Positions 43,913 through 53,615 of a stretch of DNA of 57,984 nucleotides are shown here, in pieces. Each line of letters opens with the position of its first letter. Within the stretch, counting starts at the first letter, position 1. Source of the DNA: Hyphomicrobiales bacterium (GTDB taxonomy: Bacteria; Pseudomonadota; Alphaproteobacteria; Rhizobiales; Rhizobiaceae); contig UBXM01000052.1 of assembly GCA_900469445.1 (NCBI GenBank), forward strand, positions 1-57,984, written 5' to 3'. A program made the translations under genes and the position numbers. The notes beneath the pieces are model-generated. The model was given only the letters and a program-made list of their open reading frames with translations. It ran no database searches and had not been told where the DNA came from.

Positions 43913-46090
43913 ATGAGGACCATTTATTCCGCCTTCATCTGGGCCGTGGCCACCGTAATGATCATCCTTCTGGTGACGTTGCCGATCAACACGCGTACCC
44001 AGCTGATCGCGAGCATTCTCATCGTCACCGTCATGGCGATCATCAAGCTTCTGGATGTCGGCGGGAAATGGCGACTGGTGGCGCTGGCCTTCGGCACCGG
44101 GATGGTGTTGCGCTACGTCTATTGGCGCACGACAAGCACGCTGCCGCCGGTCAACCAGCTTGAGAACTTCATTCCCGGCATGCTCGTCTATCTGGCCGAG
44201 ATGTACAGCGTGCTGATGCTGTCGCTCAGCCTGTTCGTCGTCGCCATGCCGCTGCCGCCGGCGCGCCCAAGCAGCCGCTCCAGCAGCGACGAGAACCTGC
44301 CGACGGTCGATGTCTTCGTGCCGAGCTATAACGAGGACGAGCTGCTTTTGGCCAATACGCTGGCCGCCGCACGCAACATGGATTACCCGCCGGAAAAGCT
44401 CACCGTCTGGCTGCTCGACGACGGCGGCACGGTGCAAAAGCGCAGGGCCAACAACGTTGCCGATGCGCGCGCAGCCGAAGCCCGCCACGCCAAGCTCAAG
44501 CAACTTTGCGAAGATCTCGGTGTGAATTATCTCACCCGCGAGCGCAACGAACATGCCAAGGCCGGCAATCTCAACAACGGGCTTGCCCATTCGACCGGAG
44601 ACCTGATCGCCGTCTTCGATGCCGACCATGCGCCGACCCGCGACTTCCTGCTCGAGACCGTGCATTATTTCGAGAAGGACCCGAAGCTCTTTCTCGTTCA
44701 GACGCCGCATTTCTTCCTCAACCCCGATCCGGTCGAGCGCAATCTGCGGACGTTCGAAAAGATGCCGAGCGAGAACGAGATGTTCTACGGCATCATCCAG
44801 CGCGGACTGGACAAGTGGAACGCCTCCTTCTTCTGCGGTTCCGCGGCAGTATTGAACCGCAAGGCTTTGCAGGTCTCCAACGGCTTTTCCGGCGTCAGCA
44901 TCACCGAAGACTGCGAAACCGCGCTCGACCTTCATGGTCTGGGCTGGAACAGCATCTATGTCGATCGTCCGCTGATCGCGGGCCTGCAGCCTGCGACATT
45001 TGCCAGCTTCATCGGCCAGCGCTCGCGCTGGGCGCAGGGCATGATGCAGATCCTGCGCTTCCGCTTCCCGCCGCTGAAACGCGGTCTCTCGCCGGCGCAA
45101 CGCCTCTGCTACATGTCGTCGACGCTGTTCTGGCTGTTTCCTTTCCCGCGGACGATCTTCCTCTTCGCGCCGCTGTTCTACATCTTCTTCGATCTGGAAA
45201 TCTTCACCTCCTCCGGCGGCGAGTTCCTCGTCTATTCGCTGACCTATATGGCGGTGAACATGATGATGCAGAACTATCTCTACGGATCGTTCCGCTGGCC
45301 CTGGATCTCCGAGCTCTACGAATATGTGCAAACAGTTCATCTTCTGCCCGCCGTCATCTCGGTCATGCTCAATCCGCGCAAACCGACCTTCAAGGTTACG
45401 GCGAAGGATGAATCCGTCGCGGTAAGTCGTCTTTCGGAAGTCAGCCGGCCATTTTTCGTGATCTTCTTCGTCCTGATCATCGCCTTCGCGATGAGCGTCT
45501 ACAAGGTCTATACCGAGCCGTTCAAGGCGGACGTCACGCTCGTCGTCGGCGGCTGGAACCTGCTCAACATCATCATAGCCGGCTGCGCGCTGGGCGTGGT
45601 TTCTGAACGGGGCGAACGCCAGGCATCGCGCCGCGTCAAGGTGAGCCGCCGCTGCGAATTCGGCATCGACGGAAAATGGTACACAGCCACGATCAACAAT
45701 GTCTCGGTGCATGGAGCCCAGCTTGAAGTCTACACCGAAGGCGCCACGGGCATTGCCAAGGATACGATGGGCTATATCCGGTTCCAGCCTTTCAGTGATC
45801 TGCCCACGGGTGAATTGCCGGTCGATATCCGCAATTTCGACAGGACAGGCGATGTCACCTCGGTCGGCTGCCGTTACATGCCGCAAAAGGCCCTCGATCA
45901 CCGGCTGATCGCCGATCTCATGTTCGCCAACTCTGCCCAGTGGACGCAGTTCCAGACCGCACGCCGGAACAATCCAGGCCTGTTCCGCGGTACCTTGTGG
46001 TTCCTCTGGCTCTCCGTCTACCAGACGAGCCGCGGCCTCGGTTACCTGATGCGCGATCTCGGCAAGTCCCGCAGCGCTGAGAAAGGCTAG
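43913..46090 (+). CDS. bcsA: cellulose synthase catalytic subunit BcsA with PilZ domain
   Basis: A 725-residue membrane glycosyltransferase (GT2). It shows the processive-synthase residues DD169-170, DAD 236-238, TED 331-333 and QRSRW 369-373, flanked by hydrophobic helices (two to four before about 112, then several from 400 to 550). The C-terminus has a PilZ domain with the RRVKVSR and NNVSVHG motifs that bind cyclic di-GMP. It polymerises UDP-glucose into beta-1,4-glucan and moves it through the inner membrane with BcsB. Known as celA in Agrobacterium. Confidence 0.96.
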   Translation: MRTIYSAFIWAVATVMIILLVTLPINTRTQLIASILIVTVMAIIKLLDVGGKWRLVALAFGTGMVLRYVYWRTTSTLPPVNQLENFIPGMLVYLAEMYSVLMLSLSLFVVAMPLPPARPSSRSSSDENLPTVDVFVPSYNEDELLLANTLAAARNMDYPPEKLTVWLLDDGGTVQKRRANNVADARAAEARHAKLKQLCEDLGVNYLTRERNEHAKAGNLNNGLAHSTGDLIAVFDADHAPTRDFLLETVHYFEKDPKLFLVQTPHFFLNPDPVERNLRTFEKMPSENEMFYGIIQRGLDKWNASFFCGSAAVLNRKALQVSNGFSGVSITEDCETALDLHGLGWNSIYVDRPLIAGLQPATFASFIGQRSRWAQGMMQILRFRFPPLKRGLSPAQRLCYMSSTLFWLFPFPRTIFLFAPLFYIFFDLEIFTSSGGEFLVYSLTYMAVNMMMQNYLYGSFRWPWISELYEYVQTVHLLPAVISVMLNPRKPTFKVTAKDESVAVSRLSEVSRPFFVIFFVLIIAFAMSVYKVYTEPFKADVTLVVGGWNLLNIIIAGCALGVVSERGERQASRRVKVSRRCEFGIDGKWYTATINNVSVHGAQLEVYTEGATGIAKDTMGYIRFQPFSDLPTGELPVDIRNFDRTGDVTSVGCRYMPQKALDHRLIADLMFANSAQWTQFQTARRNNPGLFRGTLWFLWLSVYQTSRGLGYLMRDLGKSRSAEKG

Positions 46091-46101
46091 GAGCGAGCGT
46101 C

Positions 46102-48603
46102 ATGAACAAACTCATCCTCTTCGCCCTTCTCGCATGCACGGCGACACCGGCTTTTGCCCAGCAGGGTGCGACACCGTTCGACATGGGCACGGAGCGTCGC
46201 GACCAGGGCATCCAGGACACGCCACGGGCACCGGCTCCTGCCGCACCCGTGCCGGTCAATCCTGCTCCGGCCGCGCCTTCTCGGCCGGCCCCGACGAGCC
46301 AGGCACCTTCCCCCGCCACGTCTGCGCCTCCTGTCGCAAGGCCTGCGACGCCGCCGGTACAGCAACCCGCCGCGCCGCAATGGAGCGCCCAGCCGCCGTC
46401 TTCGGCCCCCTCGCCCGCATCCCCGCAACAATCAAAGCCGTTAGCAGCCGGCACCGTCGACCAGACGCGTCGCTATCTGCTCCCGTTTGCCGATCTGCGT
46501 CTGAATGGCGAGATCGAGCAGCGATCCTGGTCCGTCTACCTTACGGCCGATCAGGCGGGGCGTGCGGCCAAGCTGCATGTCGCCTACCAGAACTCCATCT
46601 TCGTCGCGCCGGAAACGTCGAAGCTGACGATCACCATCAATGATGTGGTCGTTGCAGCGGAACCCATTGCCTCTGCGGAAAAGCCGGCCGAGCGCGTCTT
46701 CGAGATACCCGCCGGTTTGCTCAAGGCGGGCGGCAACATGGTTCGCTTCGGCACCAGCCAGCGCCACCGCACCGACTGCACGATCGAATCCACCTATGAA
46801 CTCTGGACGGATGTCGATCCTTCCAAGACGTACCTCTCCTTCGATGGCGCCAACGACCGTCGCCTGGGCACGCTGGACGATTTGCGGGCGGTCGGCGTGG
46901 ACGGCAGGGGCAATACCCGTTTCCGCATCATTGCACCGGCTCTCGATCAACTCGGCGCGACCGACACGCTGATGCGCCTCTCCCAGGGGCTTGCGCTGAT
47001 TGCCGGGATGCCCAACCAGTCGTTCGCCTTCAGCAGGCAGGCGAGCGGCGAAATCCAGCCCGGAGAGGTCGCCGTCTTCATCGGCACAACGGACGAACTG
47101 AGGACGGCGCTTCCAAACTTCGCCCCCTCGAACAACAGCTCGGCCGCCGCCAGCTTCGTCGATTATCCCGGCAGCAGTGGCGTCTCGTCTCTCGTGCTGT
47201 CCGGTCCGAGCTGGCCCGCGATCGACAATCTGATCGATAGTTTCGTCGCCTCGCTCGATGGCCGCTCTACACAACGGCTCAATACGCTTTCCACGGAAAA
47301 CTGGCACGGCATGGACACGCCGCTGCTGTTTTCCGACACGGTGCTCGATTTTTCGGCGCTCGGCGTGCCCAGCCAGGAATTCACCGGTCGCCTGTTCAGG
47401 ACCAGTTTCACGATCGGGATTCCGGCGGATTTCTATGCCAATGCCTATGGCGAAGCCCGTATCCTGCTTGATGCCGCCTATACGCCAGACGTGTTGCCGG
47501 GTAGCCATCTCGACATCTTCGTCAACGGCAACATTGCGTCCACCGTGCCGATCACATCCGAGGGCGGCGCAATCCTGCGGCATCTGCCGATCAAGCTGAC
47601 GCTCCGGCACTTCCGGCCCGGCGTGAACACGATTACCGTCGAAGCTGCGCTGCGTACCGCGGCGGATGCCGTCTGCGCGCCCGGCGCAAGCGGTGAAGAA
47701 AAACCGCGTTTCGCGATCTTCGGTACCTCGCAGTTCCACATGCCGGACTTCGCACGCATCGCCCAGGTGCCGAACGTCGCGGCAACCGCCGGCATCGGGT
47801 TCCCCTATTTCATGGGGCAGGATCCGGTATCGCTGTTCCTCGGCCGGATCGACGAACCGACCCTTTCGGCAGCGGCCACTTTCGCCGGCAAGATCGCCAG
47901 TGCATCCCACAGGGTCATCCCGCTTAACGTGACGATGTCGGCAGCGCGAATGGCGGAGCGAAACGCGCTCTTCGTCGGCGGCATCTCGGAAATGCCGCTC
48001 AATGTCCTTTCCCAGCTGAAGATCGACCAGGACAGCCGCAACAGCTGGAGCCCGGAGATTACACCGCAGACCGTCACACCCTCCGGGATCAGCCTGCAGG
48101 ACTGGCAGCAGCGCTCCGATGGCAATTTCCTCAGCCGGCAATTCGAAGAGCTGAGCCAATGGGCCAAGGACAATTACGACCTGTCGCTCTCGGCCCTGCG
48201 TTTCGCGCCGCCCACTGACGAGCTCTACAAGCCGCCGAAATCGGCTCACCTGCTCGTCGCCCAGGAAAGCGATCCGACCGGGCAAGGCACCTGGACTGCG
48301 GTCCTCGCACCGGACAGCGCCCAGCTTAACGACAGCATGCAGCAGATTTCTGCTCGCGAGGAATGGGAGAAGATGAGCGGGCGCATCGCCGTTTACAGCG
48401 GCGCGGAGGAAGACATGGGCAGTGTTCCCGTCAGCTGGTTCCGCTTCATGCCGACACAGGAGCTGAGCTTCAGCAATGCGCGATTGATCACCGCAAACTG
48501 GCTGTCGGACAATATCATGTCCTACGCCCTGCTTCTGGCAGCCGGCAGCGTGTTGCTGGGACTTGCGACTGGCGGGCTCTTGAGCCTGCTTGGACGCCGG
48601 TGA
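46102..48603 (+). CDS. bcsB: cellulose synthase periplasmic subunit BcsB
   Basis: An 833-residue exported, C-terminally anchored protein: signal peptide (1-20), a Pro/Ala-rich linker (about 35-110), paired carbohydrate-binding/ferredoxin-like modules (VYLTADQAGRAAKLHVAYQN, then DIFVNGNIASTVPI) and a final membrane helix (about 808-828). It guides the glucan through the periplasm and activates BcsA. It follows bcsA by 11 bases. No bcsZ or bcsC follows: the gene ends four bases from the convergent mpg gene. Confidence 0.95.
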   Translation: MNKLILFALLACTATPAFAQQGATPFDMGTERRDQGIQDTPRAPAPAAPVPVNPAPAAPSRPAPTSQAPSPATSAPPVARPATPPVQQPAAPQWSAQPPSSAPSPASPQQSKPLAAGTVDQTRRYLLPFADLRLNGEIEQRSWSVYLTADQAGRAAKLHVAYQNSIFVAPETSKLTITINDVVVAAEPIASAEKPAERVFEIPAGLLKAGGNMVRFGTSQRHRTDCTIESTYELWTDVDPSKTYLSFDGANDRRLGTLDDLRAVGVDGRGNTRFRIIAPALDQLGATDTLMRLSQGLALIAGMPNQSFAFSRQASGEIQPGEVAVFIGTTDELRTALPNFAPSNNSSAAASFVDYPGSSGVSSLVLSGPSWPAIDNLIDSFVASLDGRSTQRLNTLSTENWHGMDTPLLFSDTVLDFSALGVPSQEFTGRLFRTSFTIGIPADFYANAYGEARILLDAAYTPDVLPGSHLDIFVNGNIASTVPITSEGGAILRHLPIKLTLRHFRPGVNTITVEAALRTAADAVCAPGASGEEKPRFAIFGTSQFHMPDFARIAQVPNVAATAGIGFPYFMGQDPVSLFLGRIDEPTLSAAATFAGKIASASHRVIPLNVTMSAARMAERNALFVGGISEMPLNVLSQLKIDQDSRNSWSPEITPQTVTPSGISLQDWQQRSDGNFLSRQFEELSQWAKDNYDLSLSALRFAPPTDELYKPPKSAHLLVAQESDPTGQGTWTAVLAPDSAQLNDSMQQISAREEWEKMSGRIAVYSGAEEDMGSVPVSWFRFMPTQELSFSNARLITANWLSDNIMSYALLLAAGSVLLGLATGGLLSLLGRR

Positions 48604-48607
48604 ATTT

Positions 48608-49156
48608 TCAGGCGGGAAACCGCTTGCTGACATAGGCCGATCCCTGAAGACCAAAACGCCAGGGACGGTCGGTCGCTTGCGAGATTCCGATGCGTGGGCC
48701 GGTCGAAACCAGCGCCGGCACCTCGGCTTCTTTCAGCCTGAACGGCTCTTCGAACAGAGACATTCCGTCATGGTCGATGGTGATGCCCAGCGCCTGGCAA
48801 AGCCGGCCAGGTCCCGAGCACAATAGAAGCGGGTCGTTGCGCCCGCGACGGCCTTCCATTTCGGAAAGTCCCGAAAGCGGCTGGAGCGCGCGGATCAGAA
48901 CCGCACTGCCCGGGCGGCAGACGAAATTCAGGCACCAGTGGATGCCGTAGGAGCGATAGACATAGGCGCGGCCCGCCGGTCCGAACATCGCGCGGTTTCT
49001 GGGGCTTTCGCCGCGAAAGCTATGCGAGGCGGGGTCGTCCGGCTCGTAAGCCTCCGTTTCCACGATAATGCCGCCGGCTCCATCGACATGGAGTTCTGCG
49101 CCGATCAGTTCGGGCGCAACAATCGATGCATCGCGTTCAAAGAAACTCGGTTCCAT
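48608..49156 (-). CDS. mpg: 3-methyladenine DNA glycosylase (AAG/MPG family)
   Basis: A 182-residue base-excision repair enzyme with IIVETEAYEPDDPASHSFRG (catalytic-region Glu), RNRAMFGPAGRAYVYRSYGI and the late CSGPGRLCQALGI motif. It removes alkylated purines. It is slightly shorter than many family members (about 200), with a compact C-terminus. It is convergent with bcsB, four bases apart. Confidence 0.93.
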   Translation of the reverse strand: MEPSFFERDASIVAPELIGAELHVDGAGGIIVETEAYEPDDPASHSFRGESPRNRAMFGPAGRAYVYRSYGIHWCLNFVCRPGSAVLIRALQPLSGLSEMEGRRGRNDPLLLCSGPGRLCQALGITIDHDGMSLFEEPFRLKEAEVPALVSTGPRIGISQATDRPWRFGLQGSAYVSKRFPA

Positions 49157-49327
49157 CTCATCCTGTCATCCAACCGCAGACCGGTAATTCACCCGTCTTG
49201 CGAAACATTAACGGGACCGGCTGCGATATTTACTCTCTGCTAACGCCATCTTCCATTCAGGCTTTCCCATCGACCGAAAAAACGCATCTATTAGGTAAGA
49301 CTAAAAGAACCCTGGGGGAGGCAAGGG

Positions 49328-49585
49328 ATGGCTGTTTCCAATACCATGGCTTACGAACCGATCGGTCCGGACGAACTGGAACGGTTGCAGAATATCTTCG
49401 AGACGGCACGCTATATCGCCTGCATGTCTCGTCATGATCCGGCCGCCGAAAGGCTCGCAGCGATGGCGATCCGTTTTTATCAGCTGGGCATTCGCGACGA
49501 CGACGATCTCATTCATACGATCGTCAAGACCAACAAGGCTCTGCGCCCTTCTGCCGATGAAAAGATCCCGGTGGATCTGAACTGA
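49328..49585 (+). CDS. small conserved helical protein, unknown function
   Basis: An 85-residue soluble protein, mostly helical (DELERLQNIFETARYIACMS, ERLAAMAIRFYQLGIRDDDD). It has no signal, membrane helix or metal motif. A very strong GGGGGAGG ribosome site precedes the ATG. The codon use fits its neighbours, and a conserved rhizobial hypothetical is likely; I do not recognise the family. Confidence 0.75.
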   Translation: MAVSNTMAYEPIGPDELERLQNIFETARYIACMSRHDPAAERLAAMAIRFYQLGIRDDDDLIHTIVKTNKALRPSADEKIPVDLN

Positions 49586-49768
49586 AATCCTGACGGTGCC
49601 ACCCGATGACGGGCGAGCCCTCGGCCGGCCGTTTTCGCGTGTTTCTGCCCGACAAAAGCGTCTCCTATTCATCAATAGCGACGAAGAGTTCGTCGGTGCA
49701 GTTGCTTACCGCAAGCTGCCATCCTATCTCCTCGGTATGGAACAACAACCGCCCCGGGCGGTGCAAGG

Positions 49769-50215
49769 ATGGACGATAAGCGCATGACCGAGCTGAAGCT
49801 TCTGGCTCTCGATACGGATGACCTGGGTGTCGTATCCGCCCATATGCAGGATGCCGTCTTCAAGCTTGGCGACGTGCGCTGGTCGGGGACGGAGAAGACC
49901 TTTTCGCTTGCCGCCAACCGCTTCGACTGGGCTGCCGCAGAAGGCAAGCGCAAGGGCTTCGAGCGCCATCGCGCGGCCCTCGTCTTGAAACGTGTCGAGG
50001 CGGTTCGCTCCAACGGCATCAACCGCAACCGCAAGGAAGACGTTCTCTCGCTTCTGGCGATCCGCTTTGCCCAGAAAGGCGAAGGACCGGACGGCACGAT
50101 CGAACTGGTGCTTTCCGGCAATGCCGCGATCGAATTGGATGTCGAATGCATCGAAGTCGCACTTGCGGATATCGGCGGCGCGTGGGAAACCCCATCAAGG
50201 CCGCGCCATCCCTGA
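49769..50215 (+). CDS. DUF2948-type conserved protein
   Basis: A 148-residue protein with alternating strands and a conserved VSAHMQDAVFKLGDVRW and RNRKEDVLSLLAIRF pattern typical of an alphaproteobacterial family found before hisD. Function is unknown. There is no signal peptide. A second Met at residue 6 (MTELKLLAL) is an equally good start. hisD begins 54 bases later, so the two may be co-transcribed. Confidence 0.8.
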   Translation: MDDKRMTELKLLALDTDDLGVVSAHMQDAVFKLGDVRWSGTEKTFSLAANRFDWAAAEGKRKGFERHRAALVLKRVEAVRSNGINRNRKEDVLSLLAIRFAQKGEGPDGTIELVLSGNAAIELDVECIEVALADIGGAWETPSRPRHP

Positions 50216-50269
50216 CCAATGTGGGTGTGTCCGGCCTGATGATGGCATGGACCTGGAAGGACGACCCGC

Positions 50270-51568
50270 GTGGCAATCTGGCTTGAACAGACATCCGTAG
50301 ATTTCGAAGCGCAGTTCAAGGCGTTTCTGTCGACCAAACGCGAGGTCTCGGAAGACGTCAATGCCGTGGTCAAGGCCATCATCGACGACGTGCGCGCCCG
50401 CGGCGATGCCGCGCTGATCGATTATTCCGCGCGGTTCGACGGCGTAGACCTGGCGAAAGACGGTATCCGCATTTCGGAGACGGAAGTGGATGCCGCGATC
50501 GCTCAAACGGATCCGGCCGTCATCGACGCGCTGAAGCTTGCAGCCGAGCGCATTGAAAAACACCATGCCCGCCAGATGCCGAAGGACGACATCTATGAGG
50601 ATGCGATCGGCGTCGGGCTAGGCTCGCGCTGGACGGCAATCGAAGCCGTCGGTCTTTATGTGCCGGGCGGTACTGCGAGCTATCCGAGTTCGGTGCTGAT
50701 GAATGCCGTGCCGGCCAAGGTTGCAGGCGTTCCGCGCCTGGTGATGGTCGTGCCGGCAGGCGGCGGCAAGATCAACCCGGCCGTACTGGCCGCAGCCCGC
50801 ATCGCCGGCGTCACCGAAATCTACCGCGTCGGCGGGGCGCAGGCTGTCGCCGCCCTCGCCTATGGCACCGACACGATCGCGCCGGTGGCGAAAATCGTCG
50901 GCCCCGGCAATGCCTATGTGGCCGCCGCCAAGCGGCAGGTCTTCGGCACGGTCGGCATCGACATGATCGCCGGCCCGTCGGAAGTTCTGGTGATTGCCGA
51001 CCGCGACAATGATCCCGACTGGATCGCCGCCGATCTGCTGGCCCAGGCCGAGCACGATGCCGGGGCCCAGTCGATCCTGATGACCGACGATGCCGAATTC
51101 GGCCGAGCGGTCCAGGCTGCCGTCGAGCGGCAGCTGAAGACGCTGTCGCGCACCGAGATCGCTACCGCCAGCTGGCGTGATTTCGGCGCCGTCATTCTCG
51201 TCGAGAATTTCGAAACGGCGCTGCCGCTTGCCAATCGCATTGCCGCCGAACATCTGGAACTCGCCGTTGCCGATCCCGATGCGCTGATGGCCGGCATTAC
51301 CAATGCCGGCGCGATCTTCGTCGGCCGCCATACGCCGGAAGTGATCGGAGACTATGTCGGCGGTTCAAACCATGTCCTGCCGACGGCCCGCTCCGCCCGC
51401 TTCTCGTCGGGCCTCGGCGTGCTCGATTTCGTCAAGCGGTCGTCGATCCTGCGCCTTGGAGCAGAACAGTTGCGGCAGCTTGCACCGGCGGCGATCACGC
51501 TTGCCAAATCCGAAGGGCTGGACGGCCATGCCCGTTCGGTTTCCATTCGGCTGAACCCCGGAGAGTGA
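50270..51568 (+). CDS. hisD: histidinol dehydrogenase
   Basis: A 432-residue zinc enzyme that oxidises L-histidinol to L-histidine in two NAD-dependent steps, the last of histidine synthesis. Conserved segments include VGLYVPGGTASYPSSVLMNA, VGPGNAYVAAAKRQVFG, IDMIAGPSEVLVIAD, AQAEHDAGAQSIL with metal-site residues, and GGSNHVLPTARSARFSSGLG. The start is a GTG preceded by AAGGA. The UPF0262 gene follows after three bases. Confidence 0.97.
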   Translation: MAIWLEQTSVDFEAQFKAFLSTKREVSEDVNAVVKAIIDDVRARGDAALIDYSARFDGVDLAKDGIRISETEVDAAIAQTDPAVIDALKLAAERIEKHHARQMPKDDIYEDAIGVGLGSRWTAIEAVGLYVPGGTASYPSSVLMNAVPAKVAGVPRLVMVVPAGGGKINPAVLAAARIAGVTEIYRVGGAQAVAALAYGTDTIAPVAKIVGPGNAYVAAAKRQVFGTVGIDMIAGPSEVLVIADRDNDPDWIAADLLAQAEHDAGAQSILMTDDAEFGRAVQAAVERQLKTLSRTEIATASWRDFGAVILVENFETALPLANRIAAEHLELAVADPDALMAGITNAGAIFVGRHTPEVIGDYVGGSNHVLPTARSARFSSGLGVLDFVKRSSILRLGAEQLRQLAPAAITLAKSEGLDGHARSVSIRLNPGE

Positions 51569-51571
51569 CGG

Positions 51572-52045
51572 ATGACGCAAGGGGAGTTTCGTCTCTGCGA
51601 TGTCGTTCTGGACGACTCGATCGGGCGTTCCACCCCTGACGTGGAGCATGAGCGGGCGGTCGCGATCTTCGATCTGGTCGAGGAGAACTCGTTCACCCCA
51701 CTGGGCCATGCCGGCGGGCCTTACAAGCTTCGACTTTCGCTGGTCAATGCGCGCCTCGTGCTGACGATCACCACGGAAACGGATCAGGATGTGGCAACCC
51801 ATATCCTGTCGCTCACCCCGTTCCGGCGGATCATCAAGGACTATTTCATGGTCTGCGAGAGCTATTACGAGGCGATCAAGACCGCCACGCCATCCCGTAT
51901 CGAAGCGATCGACATGGGCCGCCGCGGCATTCACAACGAAGGCTCGCAGACGCTGATGGACCGGCTGGACGGAAAGATCGGCGTCGATTTCGACACCGCC
52001 CGGCGGCTGTTCACGCTTGTCTGCGTTCTCTACTGGCGCGGTTGA
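51572..52045 (+). CDS. UPF0262-family protein
   Basis: A 157-residue soluble protein of unknown function (VVLDDSIGRSTPDVEHERAV, FRRIIKDYFMVCESYYEAIK, GRRGIHNEGSQTLMDRL). The order hisD, UPF0262, phosphatase, infA, maf is usual in Rhizobiales. It is tightly coupled to both neighbours. Confidence 0.88.
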   Translation: MTQGEFRLCDVVLDDSIGRSTPDVEHERAVAIFDLVEENSFTPLGHAGGPYKLRLSLVNARLVLTITTETDQDVATHILSLTPFRRIIKDYFMVCESYYEAIKTATPSRIEAIDMGRRGIHNEGSQTLMDRLDGKIGVDFDTARRLFTLVCVLYWRG

Positions 52046-52047
52046 CC

Positions 52048-52539
52048 ATGACCGCCGACGCACCGAACCGGAAACAGGAGATCGGGATCCCGAACGCGAT
52101 CCTGTTCATGTGCGGGCAGAATTCGATCCGCTCGCCGATGGCGGAAGCCATTGCAAAAAGCCTGCTGCAACCCGATATATACATACAGTCAGCCGGCGTC
52201 CGGTCCGGCGAACCCGATCCCTTTGTCGATGTCGTGCTGGAAGAAGTGGGGCTTTCGCTCAGCCAAAAACGGCCGCACCAGCCGCGCACGCTGGATGAGA
52301 TCGAAGACGATTTCTTCGATCTTATCGTGACCTTGGCGCCCGAAGCGCATCATACGGCGCTGGAACTGACCCGTTCGCATGCCGTGGATGTGGTCTATTG
52401 GCCGACCATGGACCCGACGGTGGTGACGGGGACGAGAGAGCAGCGACTGGATGCCTATCGCCAGGTGCGGGACCATCTCTGGAAGCTGATCGACAAACGA
52501 ATGAAACCAATTCGGCGCGCACCGCCGGCAAGCGGTTGA
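52048..52539 (+). CDS. low-molecular-weight protein tyrosine phosphatase-like protein
   Basis: A 163-residue protein with the LMW-PTP P-loop CGQNSIRS (Cys22, Arg28), followed by SPMAEAIAKSLL. The family also includes arsenate reductases; a general-acid Asp could be in WPTMDPTVV. Substrate is unknown. ATG at 52048 overlaps nothing but lies two bases past the UPF0262 stop; an in-frame TTG two codons earlier is less likely. Confidence 0.88.
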   Translation: MTADAPNRKQEIGIPNAILFMCGQNSIRSPMAEAIAKSLLQPDIYIQSAGVRSGEPDPFVDVVLEEVGLSLSQKRPHQPRTLDEIEDDFFDLIVTLAPEAHHTALELTRSHAVDVVYWPTMDPTVVTGTREQRLDAYRQVRDHLWKLIDKRMKPIRRAPPASG

Positions 52540-52680
52540 GCGGGGAAATTGTGCGTCCGAAAGAATAGCTATTAGGCGTGGTTCACAAACCGGACGCGAT
52601 TGTGTAGTTTCCGCGCAAATTTCGAGGCGGTGGACGAAAATTCCTGCCTGCCCGACCTTAGACAGAAAGAAAACCGATAC

Positions 52681-52899
52681 ATGGCTAAAGAAGAAGTCCT
52701 TGAATTTCCGGGCGTTGTCACGGAACTGCTGCCGAATGCGACCTTTCGGGTAAAGCTCGAGAACGAGCATGAAATCATTGCCCACACGGCTGGCCGCATG
52801 CGCAAGAACCGTATCCGCGTTCTCGCCGGCGACAAGGTTCTGGTAGAAATGACGCCTTACGACCTGACCAAGGGCCGTATTACATACCGCTTCAAGTAA
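52681..52899 (+). CDS. infA: translation initiation factor IF-1
   Basis: A 72-residue OB-fold protein with the typical start MAKEEVLEFPGVVTELLPNA and the end DLTKGRITYRFK. It binds the 30S A site during initiation. The frame is open 81 bases further upstream but the canonical start is at 52681. maf follows after 24 bases. Confidence 0.98.
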   Translation: MAKEEVLEFPGVVTELLPNATFRVKLENEHEIIAHTAGRMRKNRIRVLAGDKVLVEMTPYDLTKGRITYRFK

Positions 52900-52923
52900 T
52901 TTTTCGGCAGGATACGGCCTGAA

Positions 52924-53544
52924 ATGGCGCTTGAGCAAAAGCTGATACTGGCATCGGGTTCGCCACGCCGTCTGGATCTTCTCAACCAGGTGGGCATCGA
53001 GCCTGCCCGGCTGATGCCGATGGATATCGACGAGACGCCGAAACGTGCCGAGCATCCCCGCTCGCTTGCGCGTCGGCTTTCGAGCGAAAAGGCCGAAGCT
53101 GCCTATCGCGCGATCAAGGACGACCCGACCTGGCGGCACAGCTATATCCTGTCCGCCGATACGGTCGTTGCAGTCGGCCGCCGGATTCTTGAAAAGACCG
53201 AATACACGGAAGAAGCGTCTGCGGCGCTGCATCTTCTGTCGGGGCGCGGCCACTGGGTCTATACCGGCATCTGCCTGGTAACGCCCGGCGGACAGTTCCG
53301 TCAGAAGGTGGTCGAAACGAAAGTCCGCTTCAAGCGGCTTTCCACCCGCGAGATCGACAATTACATCGCATCCGGCCAATGGCGCGGCAAGGCTGGCGCC
53401 TATGCCATCCAGGGCATTGCCGGTGCCTTCGTGCAGAAGCTTGTCGGCTCCTATACCAATGTCGTCGGGCTACCGCTCTATGACGTCACGACGCTTCTTG
53501 CAGGCGAAGGTTTCGACGTCGCGCAGGGTTGGCCGGAGGCCTGA
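52924..53544 (+). CDS. maf: Maf-family nucleotide pyrophosphatase
   Basis: A 206-residue protein with the Maf signature LASGSPRRLDLL at the N-terminus, a catalytic-region LSADTVVAVGRRIL and KAGAYAIQGIAGAFVQKL. Maf proteins hydrolyse non-canonical or modified nucleotides and have been linked to septum control. yacG follows, as is common. Confidence 0.95.
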   Translation: MALEQKLILASGSPRRLDLLNQVGIEPARLMPMDIDETPKRAEHPRSLARRLSSEKAEAAYRAIKDDPTWRHSYILSADTVVAVGRRILEKTEYTEEASAALHLLSGRGHWVYTGICLVTPGGQFRQKVVETKVRFKRLSTREIDNYIASGQWRGKAGAYAIQGIAGAFVQKLVGSYTNVVGLPLYDVTTLLAGEGFDVAQGWPEA

Positions 53545-53615
53545 CCAGGCCTGTGCGGGCAACCGATTGCGCTTCCGGCGTCATTTAACGATTTGATAGA
53601 AAAGGAGTTGCTCGC

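Noticed and set aside
43778..45901. 707-codon open frame antisense to bcsA
   Set aside because: Composition (His, Arg, Asp, Gln-rich) is typical of the complement of a high-GC gene; bcsA on the other strand has intact catalytic motifs.
46441..48654. 737-codon open frame antisense to bcsB
   Set aside because: Same reasoning; no recognisable domain and it spans the bcsB coding region.
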